From an uncultured Alphaproteobacteria bacterium (GTDB taxonomy: Bacteria; Pseudomonadota; Alphaproteobacteria; Micavibrionales; Micavibrionaceae): a stretch of 45,912 nucleotides of DNA. Each line of letters starts with the position of its first letter. Position 1 is the first letter of the stretch. A program made the translations under genes and the position numbers. Of the stretch, positions 45,561 through 45,912 are shown in pieces. The stretch lies in contig CALHAW010000030.1 of the NCBI GenBank assembly GCA_937934135.1, forward strand, positions 1-45,912. The letters run 5' to 3'. The notes under the pieces are model-generated. The model was not told where the DNA came from, did not search any database, and saw nothing but the letters and a program-made list of their open reading frames with translations.

Positions 45561-45593
45561 AATGTAAGCTGATCCCCTGTCCTTGACAAGGGG
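45561..45593 (-). promoter_or_regulatory. pal promoter overlapped by an inverted repeat
   Basis: On the minus strand TTGTCA (45589-45584), a 17-bp spacer, then TACATT (45566-45561). A dyad, CCCCTGTC (45574-45581) with GACAAGGGG (45585-45593, one bulged A), covers the -35 and half the spacer. This could be an operator or simply a hairpin. The rest of the gap to 45771 is AT-rich with nothing else I can support. Confidence 0.45.
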
Positions 45594-45771
45594 CATCACA
45601 AGATTACCTCTGATTTTCCCCTATTTCGTCTTAATTCAAAAAACAGCAACAACGATATATGTTATATGGAAAGCGCAATGTTTTATAAAAAATCTTAATA
45701 AAAAATAAACGTTCCTGTGATATCCTTTAAAGTAAGGTAAGTCATTCATATTATTGGAAAATTAGAGCGTT

Positions 45772-45912
45772 ATGCCAAATTATGCGTTAGAGTTAGAGTT
45801 GTATAGCGTTTTGAACGCAAGTACGTCGGCGTTTGAGATTATTGCCGATGGATCGCAGCTTGGCCCTGATTATGTGGTGAGTTCTTCTGGGACGAGTATA
45901 TCTGTTTCTGTT
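45772..45912 (+). CDS. Partial gene, carbohydrate-binding-module-like N terminus
   Basis: An open frame of 47 codons from ATG to the right edge of the window, beginning MPNYALELELYSVLNAST and continuing SAFEIIADGSQLGPDYVVSS and GTSISVSV. The pattern (x-F-E-I-x-x-DG-x-x-L-G then a beta strand) resembles CBM60-type xylan-binding modules; this is a by-eye match over a short stretch. No signal peptide is present. The gene is divergent from pal. Confidence 0.5.
   Translation, partial: MPNYALELELYSVLNASTSAFEIIADGSQLGPDYVVSSSGTSISVSV

Overview
The window looks like the chromosome of an alphaproteobacterium of moderate to low GC (low-to-mid 40s percent by eye, not counted). Pointers are an electron-transfer-flavoprotein:ubiquinone oxidoreductase, HisN- and HisZ-type histidine enzymes, a Caulobacter-style cpa/tad pilus locus, a PodJ-like polar protein, a pal-cpoB-tilS-ftsH-glmM block, and several TTAA-N7-TTAA boxes of the kind bound by CtrA. 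A deep-branching group such as Micavibrio relatives or a rhodospirilloid would fit, but the sequence alone does not fix the genus. I saw no rRNA, tRNA, CRISPR array, insertion sequence or prophage.

Layout. 1-14074 is housekeeping: gdhA and alaS (minus), hisN (plus, divergent from alaS), a lytic transglycosylase and a family-4-like uracil-DNA glycosylase (minus), a plus-strand operon of ETF-QO, a TPR protein and ispE, then a convergent PodJ-like Sel1/peptidoglycan-binding protein. 14420-17932 encodes a large acidic, calcium-binding T1SS-143-type adhesin. 18017-20228 is an AT-rich accessory island: a formyltransferase-like enzyme, an XRE regulator and a small unknown protein, with divergent promoters that share one -35 box inside an inverted repeat.

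20302-35776 is a complete Tad/Flp pilus region. A stand-alone secretin N-domain protein with a cysteine-rich tail and a TadD-like TPR lipoprotein run on the plus strand. The minus strand carries flp, cpaA, cpaB, cpaC, cpaD, cpaE, cpaF, tadB and tadC. Upstream of flp is a second minus-strand group, tadE-, tadF- and tadG-like genes. Upstream of that is a two-gene unit for a membrane-anchored degenerate protein kinase and a small membrane protein. CtrA-like boxes precede flp, the tadEFG-like group and the plus-strand unit, which suggests that pilus assembly is tied to the cell cycle, as in Caulobacter.

35863-45523 returns to housekeeping, all on the minus strand: pal, cpoB, tilS, a secreted unknown protein, ftsH, a glycine-zipper membrane protein, glmM, hisZ and purA. 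The secreted unknown appears to start at an ATT codon fused to the tilS stop codon. The right edge cuts a plus-strand gene whose first 47 codons resemble a carbohydrate-binding module.

The best candidates for undescribed biology are the pseudokinase/membrane-protein pair beside the Tad locus, the stand-alone secretin-N/Cys-tail protein, the XRE/formyltransferase/small-protein island, and the probable ATT start codon.
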